Source: VBDM01 sp963699535 (GTDB lineage: Bacteria > Pseudomonadota > Gammaproteobacteria > Burkholderiales > SG8-39). From it: a DNA stretch of 64,000 bases. The position numbers and the translations under genes are program-made. The notes under the pieces were generated by a model, which was not told the origin of the DNA, ran no database searches, and saw only the letters and a program-made list of their open reading frames with translations. Below are positions 1 to 8,115 of this stretch, piece after piece. Location of the stretch: contig CAVOUJ010000020.1 in the NCBI GenBank assembly GCA_963699535.1, positions 124,001-188,000 on the forward strand, in the 5' to 3' direction. Each line of letters begins with the position of its first letter. The stretch's first letter is position 1.

Positions 1-526
1 GCTTGAGCAGCGCTTCCTTGCCCTTGTACTGCTCGCCGATCAACTCGGCGATCGCCAGGGGGTCGATATTGAGCAGCGCCGACAACGCACCCACGTAGAT
101 GATGTTCTTGAAGAGCTGGCGCTGGCGCGGGTCGCTGTAGGCCTGGTTGCAGATCTCGGTGAGCGGCAGCCCGATGACGTGGATGTCGTCGCGGAACTTC
201 GACTTCGGCAGGGACTTGGTGTTGTCGTAGAAGAGGTAGCCGCCCGGGTCGATTTCCTTCACGTCCTGGTCCCAGGTCTGCGGGTTCATCGCCACCATCA
301 GGTCCACGCCGCCGCGGCGGCCGAGCCAGCCGGACTCGGAGACGCGCACCTCGTACCAGGTCGGCAGGCCCTGGATGTTCGACGGGAAGATGTTGCGCGG
401 CGAAACCGGCACACCCATGCGCAGGATCGATTTTGCGAAGAGCTCGTTCGCGGAGGCCGAGCCCGAGCCGTTCACGTTCGCGAACTTCACGACGAAGGCG
501 TTGACGGACTCGATTCGCTTGGTCAT
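1..526 (-). CDS. korA: 2-oxoacid:acceptor (ferredoxin) oxidoreductase alpha subunit, 3'-truncated by window edge
   Basis: The first 175 codons are present and the rest lies left of the window. The protein begins MTKRIESVNAF and continues with the gamma-domain signature of 2-oxoglutarate/2-oxoacid:ferredoxin oxidoreductases: a glycine/serine-rich NVNGSGSASAN stretch, then GVPVSPRNIFPSNIQGLP, a WLGRRGGVDLMVAMN segment, and LFKNIIYVGALSALL. In this family the fused gamma+alpha subunit pairs with a ThDP-binding beta subunit (KorB) to decarboxylate 2-oxoacids and reduce ferredoxin. KorB is presumably beyond the edge. The ATG at 526 is chosen because it matches the family N-terminus; its ribosome site is weak. 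It lies 123 bp downstream of the FAD/iron-sulfur gene on the same strand. The exact 2-oxoacid substrate cannot be read from the sequence. Confidence 0.85.
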   Translation of the reverse strand, partial: MTKRIESVNAFVVKFANVNGSGSASANELFAKSILRMGVPVSPRNIFPSNIQGLPTWYEVRVSESGWLGRRGGVDLMVAMNPQTWDQDVKEIDPGGYLFYDNTKSLPKSKFRDDIHVIGLPLTEICNQAYSDPRQRQLFKNIIYVGALSALLNIDPLAIAELIGEQYKGKEALLK

Positions 527-649
527 GACGGGAATTGAACTTCGTCCTGGATCGAGTCCCGGCGGCAATCGCGGCCGGTCGCATCCCCGCGCAGCGGGGC
601 CCCTGCTCCCTGCTCATGCCGCCACTCAATACGCTTCGTCATGATGATT

Positions 650-2473
650 TCAGGCCGCCTTCCTCTGCGGCGGGCGGCAGCCGCGCCCCGCGTGGGTCAT
701 GTCGAGCAGGAATTTCTGCATGTCCCAGGCCCCCGTGGGGCAGCGCTCGGCGCACAAGCCGCAGTGCAGGCACACGTCCTCGTCCTTCACCATCACCCTG
801 CCCGTCTTCAGGCTCCCCGACACGTACAGGTCCTGGCTCGGGTTCTTCGCCGGCGCCATGAGGCGAGTGCGCAGATCGGCCTCCTCGCCGTTCACGGTGA
901 AGCTGATGCAGTCCATCGGGCAAATATCGACGCAGGCGTCGCACTCGATGCACAGGCGATCGGAAAACACGGTTTGCACGTCGCAGTTCAAGCACCGCTG
1001 CGCTTCCTTGAAGCCTGTCGCCGGATCGAAACCCAACTCGACCTCGACCTTGATGCTCTTCAGGGTGATCTTCTTGTCCTTCCACGGCACCGCGTAGCGC
1101 GCGTCGGCGGAGATCGCGTTGTCGTAGCTCCACTCGTGGATGCCCATCTTCTGCGAGCTCAGGTTCACGATCGGCGACGGGCGCTCCTTGAGGTCCTCGC
1201 CGTGGCAGAGCTTGTCGATCGAGATCGCGGCGTCGTGGCCGTGGGCGACCGCCCAGATGATGTTCTTCGGGCCGAAGGCCGAATCGCCACCGAAGAACAC
1301 CTTCGGCTGCGTGGATTGCATGGTGACCTTGTCCACGACCGGCATGCCGTACTTGTCGAACTCGATTCCGGCATCGCGCTCGATCCAGGGGAAAGCGTTC
1401 TCCTGCCCCACGGCGACCAGCACGTCGTCGCATTCGAAATGCTGGTCCGCTTCTCCGGTCGGGACGAGGCTCCTTCTTCCCTTGTCGTCGTAGACGGCCT
1501 TGACCTTCTCGAAGGTCATGCCCGTCAGTCTTGCCGTTCCGGTGCTCGAAGGTCTTGGGAACGAGGTAGTTGAGGATGGGGATGCCCTCGTGCTGCGCGT
1601 CCTCCTTCTCCCAAGGGCGAGGCCTTCATCTCCTCGAAACCCGAGCGCACGATGACCTTCACGTCCTCGCCGCCGAGGCGCTTCGAGGAGCGGCAGCAGT
1701 CCATCGCGGTGTTGCCGCCCCCCAGCACGATGACGCGCCTGCCGATCTTGTCGGTGTGGCCGAAGGACACCGACGACAGCCAGTCGATGCCGATGTGGAT
1801 GTTCTTCGCCGCCTCCTTGCGGCCGGGGATGTCGAGGTCGCGCCCGCGCGGCGCGCCCGAGCCGACGAAGATCGCGTCGTAGTCCTCGGCGAGCAGCTTC
1901 TTCATGCTGTCGATCTCGCTTGCCGCCCCTGAACTCGACGCCGAGGTCGAGGATGTAGCCGACCTCCTCGTCGATCACTTCCATCGGCAGGCGGAAGCGC
2001 GGGATCTGCGACCAGATCATTCCGCCCGCGCGCGGGTCCTGTTCGAAGACCGTGACCGAGTAGCCGAGCGGCGCGAGATCGCGCGCGACGGTGAGCGAAG
2101 CGGGCCCGGCGCCGATGCAGGCGATGCGCCTGCCGTTTCTCTTCGCGGCGGGCTTGGGCATCCGCGCCTTGACGTCGCCTTTGTTGTCGGCGGCGACGCG
2201 CTTCAGCCGGCAGATCGCGACCGGCTCGGGCTTTTCGTTATTGGCTTCTTCGACGCGGCCGCGGCGGCAGGCGGGCTCGCAGGGACGGTCGCAGGTGCGG
2301 CCGAGGATTCCGGGAAAGACATTCGAATGCCAGTTGACCATGTAGGCGTCGTCGTAACGCCCCGCGGCGATCAACCGGATGTATTCGGGAACGGGAGTGT
2401 GGGCCGGGCAGGCCCACTGGCAATCGACGACTTTGTGGAAATACTCGGGAGCGCCGATATCAGTCGGTTTCAA
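650..2473 (-). CDS. NAD(P)-dependent FAD/4Fe-4S oxidoreductase (GltD-like, KorC-type partner), three apparent frameshifts
   Basis: The protein is a flavoprotein of about 606 residues that would pass electrons between NAD(P)H and ferredoxin. In order it shows a GltD-like N-terminal cysteine region (CQWACPAH, CDRPCEPACRRG), an FAD-binding GAGPASLTVARDL near residue 120, an NAD(P)-binding GGGNTAMDCC, and a C-terminal ferredoxin domain with two clusters (CIECDACVDICPMDC and CLHCGLCAERCPTGAW). The literal frame is wrong between about 1918 and 1529. Removing single bases near 1918, 1616 and 1529 restores the family sequence (for example KKLLAEDYDAIFVGSGAPRG), and three insertions leave the ends in phase. 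Translation starts at TTG 2473, preceded by GGAG. Next to korA it probably serves as the reductase of that enzyme, as described for 2-oxoglutarate:NADP oxidoreductase in Azoarcus; this role is an inference. Confidence 0.8.
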   Translation of the reverse strand: MKPTDIGAPEYFHKVVDCQWACPAHTPVPEYIRLIAAGRYDDAYMVNWHSNVFPGILGRTCDRPCEPACRRGRVEEANNEKPEPVAICRLKRVAADNKGDVKARMPKPAAKRNGRRIACIGAGPASLTVARDLAPLGYSVTVFEQDPRAGGMIWSQIPRFRLPMEVIDEEVGYILDLGVEFRGGKRDRQHEEAARRGLRRDLRRLGRAARARPRHPRPQGGGEEHPHRHRLAVVGVLRPHRQDRQARHRAGGRQHRDGLLPLLEAPRRRGREGHRALGFRGDEGLALGRRRTRSTRASPSSTTSFPRPSSTGTARLTGMTFEKVKAVYDDKGRRSLVPTGEADQHFECDDVLVAVGQENAFPWIERDAGIEFDKYGMPVVDKVTMQSTQPKVFFGGDSAFGPKNIIWAVAHGHDAAISIDKLCHGEDLKERPSPIVNLSSQKMGIHEWSYDNAISADARYAVPWKDKKITLKSIKVEVELGFDPATGFKEAQRCLNCDVQTVFSDRLCIECDACVDICPMDCISFTVNGEEADLRTRLMAPAKNPSQDLYVSGSLKTGRVMVKDEDVCLHCGLCAERCPTGAWDMQKFLLDMTHAGRGCRPPQRKAA

Positions 2474-2748
2474 CGCGCCTTCTCCGTACGGACGCTTTTC
2501 ACTTGACCACTCGCAGTGAACGCAATACTACAGCCTCGAAATGAGGCTGAAAAGACTTAAATATCAAATACTAGAAAAGAATCCAGGACCCCGGACAACT
2601 AGGGTTAACCCGAACTGCCAGCAACAGCGGATCTCTCTCTGCGCGGGCGAGGCGCGCCATGACGCGACGCCTCGCGGTCTAGAATTCACTTGATGAAAGA
2701 ACTCCAACCTATTGATTCAGGTTGAAAATACAGGACTACAGGATGCGA

Positions 2749-2895
2749 CTAACGGTCGCGGGGATCGCGCAGCTCGCGGGCCTTTTGCCGCTGTTCGCGC
2801 TTGGCACGGGAAGGCGCTACGAAGAGCCAGTAAGTCAAGGCGATCGAGATCAGGAGCGTGCTCACGCCTTCCAGCAACTGCCAGCCTGTACCCAT
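2749..2895 (-). CDS. small single-span membrane protein (48 aa), unrecognised family
   Basis: An ATG-to-TAG reading frame of 48 codons begins MGTGWQLLEGV, then has one hydrophobic stretch (residues about 11-29, STLLISIALTYWLFVAP). It ends in a strongly charged tail (SRAKREQRQKARELRDPRDR). This layout, a short N-terminus, one membrane helix and a basic/acidic cytoplasmic tail, is typical of genuine small inner-membrane proteins and unlikely in a random GC-rich frame. Upstream there is only a weak GGAA about 15 nt before the ATG. It lies alone between the oxidoreductase gene and the divergent lipoprotein gene. I do not recognise it and propose no function. Confidence 0.5.
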   Translation of the reverse strand: MGTGWQLLEGVSTLLISIALTYWLFVAPSRAKREQRQKARELRDPRDR

Positions 2896-3042
2896 ACGAC
2901 GCTGTTGGTGTTCCGGTTAGGATCTTGTGCGGGGAATTAATGCTACTCGCGATGCCGGACCCAGGCAAGTCTTTCGCGATGGGTCCCGCGAAAAAGTGGT
3001 AAACAACAGAACTGGTTTGCCTATAGATCGACGAAACACCCA
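2896..3042. other. intergenic region upstream of lipoprotein gene; nothing further seen
   Basis: Between the small membrane protein and the GTG of the lipoprotein gene, and likewise in 2474-2748 apart from the small gene's end, I see no RNA gene, no repeat and no convincing promoter hexamers. The reading frames there have no recognisable protein features. Confidence 0.4.
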
Positions 3043-5046
3043 GTGCATCACCGGACCTTGAGCTGCCTTGCCTTGCTGTGGGTACTGATGTCGGCGGCTT
3101 GCAGCACCCAAGTCGGCACCCTGGGCGCCCCCAACGGACCCCGCAGCGTCGCCAACACCAGCGGGTCTCGCAGTGACGGGTTGGGCGGCTACGGTTTGAC
3201 GTCAGGGTGGGCGACATTCGGCTTGGCGTTGCCCGCGGGCGTTGCGACCTCCGGCGTGCAGATCGGAACCCTGACCACCCAAACCGACGTAAAGGCGCGC
3301 TGGCCCGACGGAACGATTCGCTTCGCCGTGCTCACTACCCGGGTGCAGGAGGCGCGCACCTACACGATCAGCGCCGCCGCTGCGCCTGGCGGCAGCTTCG
3401 CCCCAGTCATCCCGGCCGCCAGCGTGGCGCTCACCATCGGGTCGCTCACCTACACGGCGCACTTGCCGAGATCGGCCTCGGCGGATACGTGGCTGTCGGG
3501 CCCACTGGTGTACGAAGGACGCAGCGTCGTGGCGCCGACGTCGTCGGCCAACGCTGCGGCGCATCCATTCCTGCGCGTCGTTTTCGACACGCGGGTCTAC
3601 AACGATGGCAAAGCGCGGGTCGACGTGACGGTGGAAAACGTCCTGGACGTGGCAGGCGCGACGACCACTATCTACGACGCTGCCATTACCGTGGCGGGTC
3701 GCGGCGTGTTTGCCAAGCGCGCCGTCGAGCACTACTACCTGACGCGCTGGCGCAAGGTGTTCGAGGTCGGCGCGACACCCATGTCGGCGGTGAAGATGAA
3801 TCTGACTCCCTTCCATCAGGCGCGTGCCCTGCCGCCGTTCCTGGCGATGATCGCGAACGTGGTCACGCCGGCGTCGGGGTCGAGCTACGACATCCTGAGG
3901 GAGGGAGCGCTGCTCGCGAACATGCCGGCGCATGGCGGTCGCCAGGAGCTGGCGCCCTACCCCGACTGGACCGCTCGCTACCTCGCGCACCAGAACCCCG
4001 CGCAGCGCGCCATGGTGATGGCGAACGGTGACCTCTCCGGCTCATGGCCCATCCACGTGCGCGAGGTCGAAGGTGGCGTCAACAGCGGGCTCGGCTCCGA
4101 GCGCCTGGTCTCCCTCGATCAGCGGCCGACTCTGTGGCTCGACGGGCGCGCCGCAGGCAGCGGCGTTGATCACATCAAGGGCCGCCCCATGCCGGTCAGG
4201 GAGTACGGCTCGCTTACCCCCGGCCCGGGACAGTCGCCCCTCATCCCGGACAACGCGCACCAGCCATCGCTCGCCTACGTGCCGTACTTGATCACAGGCG
4301 ACCGGTACTACGCCGAGGAGATGGCGTTCTGGGCGAACTATTCGATGCTGCGGACCTACAAACGCGACGCGCGCGGCCTTCTGACCAGCAATGAGGTTCG
4401 GGGCATCGGCTGGGCGCTGCGCAACCTCGCCGACGCCGCCGCGTATTACCCGGAGGCCTCGCCGGTGCGAGCGCACCTGGAGCAGAAGCTGCGCAACAAC
4501 CTGCGCGCCCTGGACGAAGTCGCGAACGCCCAGGACCTGGCGGCCAATCCGTTCAGGATCCTGTGGACCGGTATGCGGCCGGAGGGTCCGCAGTACATCT
4601 CGTTGTGGGAGCAGAACTACCTCGCCTACGCCATCGATCGCGCCAGCAAGCACGGCTTCGCCGGAGGCCTCGCGCATCGCGATGCGATCGCCCGCCTGCA
4701 GTGGCGCCTGTTTACGAGCGAGCCCGACTATCCGCGCACCGGGGCGGCGCCGTATGTGCTGGGGGTAGGCAAACCGGGCAGCCGCGGCTTCGACTACTAC
4801 AAGACCCTGCCGGAGATCTGGAACCTCACCAAGCCGTATGCCCGCCCCTTTGCAGGGCGCTACGGGCCGGAGGCGCGGCTGAACCTCATGATCGCGGTGG
4901 AGAACGACTGGGCCGGGGCCCGGGACGCCTACGACTATCTCTGGCCGTTCATCGGCGCAGCCCGTGAGCACTGCCCCAGCGGCGGCCCGGACATTCCCGA
5001 TCTCGCCTGTCGCGCCGGCTGGGCCCTGGACTTCGATCCGAAGTGA
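3043..5046 (+). CDS. secreted lipoprotein, 667 aa, possibly PcRGLX/YetA-like (beta N-domain plus alpha-toroid-like C-domain)
   Basis: The GTG start gives a lipoprotein signal peptide (LALLWVLMSAAC, lipobox cysteine at residue 20), so the product is probably anchored in the envelope. Residues about 40-260 are rich in short beta-strand-like repeats (WATFGLALPAGV, VKARWPDGTIRFAVL), resembling a sugar-lyase-type RIFT/beta-sandwich domain. Residues about 380-640 are helical with many aromatics (YLITGDRYYAEEMAFWANY, WEQNYLAYAIDRA), resembling an alpha/alpha toroid. That architecture recalls exo-rhamnogalacturonan lyase-like (PcRGLX/YetA) proteins, but I am not certain of the family. It stands alone, with a DUF1318 gene convergent downstream. 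Any carbohydrate role is an inference. Confidence 0.55.
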   Translation: MHHRTLSCLALLWVLMSAACSTQVGTLGAPNGPRSVANTSGSRSDGLGGYGLTSGWATFGLALPAGVATSGVQIGTLTTQTDVKARWPDGTIRFAVLTTRVQEARTYTISAAAAPGGSFAPVIPAASVALTIGSLTYTAHLPRSASADTWLSGPLVYEGRSVVAPTSSANAAAHPFLRVVFDTRVYNDGKARVDVTVENVLDVAGATTTIYDAAITVAGRGVFAKRAVEHYYLTRWRKVFEVGATPMSAVKMNLTPFHQARALPPFLAMIANVVTPASGSSYDILREGALLANMPAHGGRQELAPYPDWTARYLAHQNPAQRAMVMANGDLSGSWPIHVREVEGGVNSGLGSERLVSLDQRPTLWLDGRAAGSGVDHIKGRPMPVREYGSLTPGPGQSPLIPDNAHQPSLAYVPYLITGDRYYAEEMAFWANYSMLRTYKRDARGLLTSNEVRGIGWALRNLADAAAYYPEASPVRAHLEQKLRNNLRALDEVANAQDLAANPFRILWTGMRPEGPQYISLWEQNYLAYAIDRASKHGFAGGLAHRDAIARLQWRLFTSEPDYPRTGAAPYVLGVGKPGSRGFDYYKTLPEIWNLTKPYARPFAGRYGPEARLNLMIAVENDWAGARDAYDYLWPFIGAAREHCPSGGPDIPDLACRAGWALDFDPK

Positions 5047-5113
5047 TCGCCGCGCGCGACCGCGCCCGGCTCGAGCGGCGCAGGAACGTATTTCACGCGC
5101 AGGTTCGCGTGGA

Positions 5114-5647
5114 TCACTTGGTGCCGGAAGCGGCTGGCGTTTGCGCCCAGCGGCGCTGCTGATCCTGGTACCACCAGCCCGCGGGCGCTTGGCCGATCCA
5201 TTCGGCGGCGAAGGTTACGCCTACGTAGGAAATCCAGTCCGACTCGTCGCGATGACCAGTTTGGTCGGAAAGTGCACGGTAAAGCAAGGAACGGTCGCCG
5301 TTCTCGGCTCGGATCAGGCGCTCAAGCGCCGTGTGCTCCTCTTGCGCAAGCCCTGCAGCATCCCGCACGCGTACCAAGCCGTCGGAGCCAATGCCGATGA
5401 CGCCGCGCTCGAGAAAAGGCTTGATCTGCGAGAAACGGTCGCGAATGCGCTTGACTGCCCGCGGGATATCGACGCTGGCAAAGGGCAGGCTGTCCACCGC
5501 TGCATCGGGAAGCTGGTCGTAGACTACGCGCACAACGGCTTCGGCTTGAACTTTGGCGCCGCTCTGCCCCGTCTGCAAATGCTCGCAGCCGGCCAGGACC
5601 AGCGCCAGGAGCGCACCGAGTACGGGCCGAAGCAACCGGTCCGTCAT
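5114..5647 (-). CDS. YdbL-like DUF1318 lipoprotein
   Basis: The product is 177 residues and starts MTDRLLRPVLGALLALVLAGC, a signal peptide ending in a lipobox cysteine at residue 21. ATG 5647 is preferred to an in-frame codon 30 bp further upstream because it begins the signal peptide directly. The mature part carries the DUF1318/YdbL pattern: RVRDRFSQIKPFLERGVIGIG (seen here as RIRDRFSQIKPF), a GLVRVRD strand, and an ENGDRSLLYRAL motif near the middle. E. coli ydbL belongs to a periplasmic operon of unknown function. Here the gene is not linked to the usual YnbE/YdbH partners. A 41-bp tRNA-Lys-like repeat starts 26 bp upstream. Confidence 0.6.
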   Translation of the reverse strand: MTDRLLRPVLGALLALVLAGCEHLQTGQSGAKVQAEAVVRVVYDQLPDAAVDSLPFASVDIPRAVKRIRDRFSQIKPFLERGVIGIGSDGLVRVRDAAGLAQEEHTALERLIRAENGDRSLLYRALSDQTGHRDESDWISYVGVTFAAEWIGQAPAGWWYQDQQRRWAQTPAASGTK

Positions 5648-5672
5648 TGCAACGCGTGCGTGTGAGTCATTG

Positions 5673-5713
5673 ATCATTGATTGCGGTAGGGCGTGCAGGG
5701 ATCGAACCTACGA
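5673..5713 (-). repeat. direct repeat copy 1: duplicate of the 3' end of tRNA-Lys (att-like remnant)
   Basis: Read on the minus strand, this contains the T-arm, the 3' acceptor strand and a CC-terminus of tRNA-Lys plus about 12 bp of sequence 3' of the tRNA. It matches 10409-10450 with a few substitutions and one indel. The 5' two thirds of the tRNA are absent, so it is not a functional gene. Duplicated tRNA 3' ends are the classical footprint of site-specific integration; no integrase lies in the 4.7 kb between the copies. Confidence 0.75.
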
Positions 5714-5718
5714 AAATT

Positions 5719-7084
5719 CTAGCGTTCCGATTTCAGATCACCGAGCAGCCTCTGGAAGGCCGGCGCCTCGCGCAGGAGCCGGCCGGCGACCTCGCGCACC
5801 TTGTCGATCTGCTCCTTCGGTAGCTGCAGCCTGGTCTTCACCTGCTTGAAATAGAGCCGCTCGGCCGGATCCTTCAGGTTCTCGAAGGTGACCTGCGCAA
5901 AATACGCGCGCCGTTCCGGGGCGGCGGACTGCCAGGCAGCCAGCCCTTCACGCACCTGCTCCACGCCGTCCAGCGTGATCCGGTCGACCGGGATCGACCA
6001 CATCTGGTCGGTCACGATATCGGTGTCCGGCGGCGCGTCGGAGGTATCCCAATCCACCACCGGGAAGCGCAGGGCGTTCACGGCGATCACCACCAGCTTG
6101 CGTGCCCGGCGGAACACCGCCAGGTCTGCTTCGTCCGGAGAGACCTTCAGGATCTCCAGGGCCCTCACCACTTCGGCCAGGCCGAGATTCTCCGAAAGGC
6201 CACCGTCAAAGATGTGGATATACGGGCGGGCCGGGTTCGCGTAGGACTGGAGTGCCCGGGCGCGGTAGTAGCGCGCGGCCGGGCGTCTCGGATCCGGCAG
6301 CTGCGGCCTCGGCAGCGGCATGCCAGGCCGGCGCCTTCCCGCCGCAGGTCCCGCCGCGGTTCTCGAAGGATATCGGCGTGAGCAGCGGCGGCAGCGCCGT
6401 CGAAGTGGCAACGGCCCGTCCCAGCGTCACCTTCGAAAGATCGCCGCAGATGGCGTCGAACTGGTCTTGAATGAAGGAGAACCGGGCGCCGATGGTGATA
6501 TCGGTGCCGTTGATGACCACGAAGGGCCCGTTGGCCCGCTTCAGGTCGGCGAAGGTGGCATGGTCGAACACCGTCTCGTCGTAGAGCTCGGCGAAGAGGT
6601 CCGACTTGCCGAAGGTCCCTGAGGGAAGCCGGAACCAGTTGACCGGGTTCAGGATGATGCGCTTCGCCAGCTCGCTCTCGAACTCGCGCGACAGCACCTT
6701 GGCCTCGAACTCCTCGAAGGTCTTCTCGCCGCGCAGGCCGTAATAGGTTGCCGGGAAGGTGCCGCCCGACACCGCCGAGATCACGTCCACCTCGTCGATG
6801 AGGCGGCGCTTCACGCCGTTCACCGTCACCTCGGTGCGGCGCAGCTCTTCCAGGACACCGTAGCCCAGCGCGGCGGCACGCGTGCCGCCGCCGGAGATGG
6901 CGAGGATCACCAGCAGGTCGTCGGACTGGCCGGGGCGGGTCACCTCGGCGAGGCGGTAGCCGGGCGCGCCGGCCTGCTCCAGCCGCGGGGTGGCGGGCCA
7001 GTGGGCGCAGCCGCCGGCGAATATGCAGAGCGTCGCCGACAGCGTGACAGCGCGCGCCGAAGCGAAGCCTGAGTTGAGTTTCAT
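5719..7084 (-). CDS. patatin-like phospholipase lipoprotein, one apparent frameshift
   Basis: The frame-corrected protein is about 455 residues and starts with a lipoprotein signal (MKLNSGF...CIFAGGC). The patatin fold is shown by the oxyanion loop SGGGTRAAALG, a nucleophile-elbow ISAVSGGTF, where the first Gly of G-x-S-x-G is replaced by Ala, and the catalytic Asp motif FDGGLSENLG. The first two motifs lie in one frame and the third in another. Deleting one C from the run near 6282 joins them (ETPAARYYRARALQSY). Patatin-like proteins hydrolyse acyl esters of phospholipids. The lipobox suggests an envelope location. A second patatin gene lies 1 kb away in the same block and a third at 41.8 kb. 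Confidence 0.75.
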
Positions 7085-7170
7085 GTTCTTCGCTTGCGCC
7101 TTTAGCCCAACGTCATGTCGCAAGGAGCAGCCCCCTCGCCTTCGATGCCCAAGGATTGCGCGAACGCCAC

Positions 7171-8008
7171 TCAGAACGAGTAGCTCGCGTAGGCTGCCGG
7201 GCCCTGAAACACGATGCGCATCTGCATTGTCGAGTCGGGGTTATCGACGCCCAGCCTGAGCGTCAGATTATGCACGCCGAAGCCGAAAGCAAAATGGCTG
7301 AACGGCTGGTACACGAAGTCGATCGCGCTCGCGCGGATCCCGCCCGAGTATTTGTCATAGGACAGCGACAACCAGTCGGAGCGCAAGGTCAGGGCCCAAG
7401 TGTCAGTGAGCGCGAAATTGCCGTAGAAGGCAAGAAACGGCAGCGGCGCGGTCACGCTTTCGCTCTTGGCGCCGATGCCAGCCGCGTCCAGGGACGCCGA
7501 GAAGGCGGTTCTGTGCAGGCCCATGCCGACCCCGAGTTCCTTGTCGGCGCGCCGGAAAAACGAATACCCGACCGCCGCGCGCAGGTCGGACATCTTGACC
7601 GTGGAATCCACCGTCGTTCCGGCGGTGTACGTATTGCCGCCCCAAGTCACATCCGTCGCGAGGACGCGGCTTGCGTTCCGATTGATGCTGAAGTAGCCGA
7701 GATCGACGCGCCAGTGTTCCGCGAATCGCCAGTACAAGCTGCCCTCGCCGACCCACCTTCGGGTATCGAGTCCAAGCATGTCCTCGAAGTTGACATCGAC
7801 GCCGGCTCCCTCCTGAGGCAGTGCTCAGGCGGGCCTCGGTGGTGGATTCGGCATAGAACGTGCCCAGCGAGAGGCGGAAGCGATCGTTGAGCAGCCGATG
7901 CTGCGGCGTGCCCGCGGAAAGCTGCGCCGGCTCCCTGTTCGACTCTTCCGCAGCGTTCGCCACAAGCGGGCCGGCGAAGAGCAAGAGCCACAGCCATTGC
8001 CTTCTCAT
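7171..8008 (-). CDS. outer-membrane beta-barrel protein, one apparent frameshift
   Basis: ATG 8008 opens a Sec signal peptide (MRRQWLWLLLFAGPLVANA) followed by RLLNDRFRLSLGTFYAES. After removal of one G in the run near 7809 the frame continues through GAGVDVNFEDMLGLDTRRWVGEGSLYWRF to the end. The mature part alternates hydrophobic and polar residues in many amphipathic strands (WRVDLGYFSI, LRAAVGYSFF, FLAFYGNFALTD) and ends in aromatic Phe (AAYASYSF), the sorting signal of outer-membrane barrels. About 279 residues would give an 8- to 12-strand barrel. I do not recognise a named family. It is divergent from the patatin-BamA-type gene and follows the other patatin gene, so the three may form a lipid/envelope module. 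Confidence 0.65.
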
Positions 8009-8115
8009 GATACTTGCTCCATCGAAAATCGAAGTCGAGGTATTCTGCGGCATTCGCTTGGATGCCGCTTGACGCAGATCAAATCGAAACCTGTGCGGGT
8101 CCATACATTCCCCCA

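Noticed and set aside
2717..3217. 166-codon frame upstream of the lipoprotein gene
   Set aside because: It overlaps the start of a convincing lipoprotein gene on the other strand and lacks recognisable features; the 48-codon membrane-protein frame in the same place is better.
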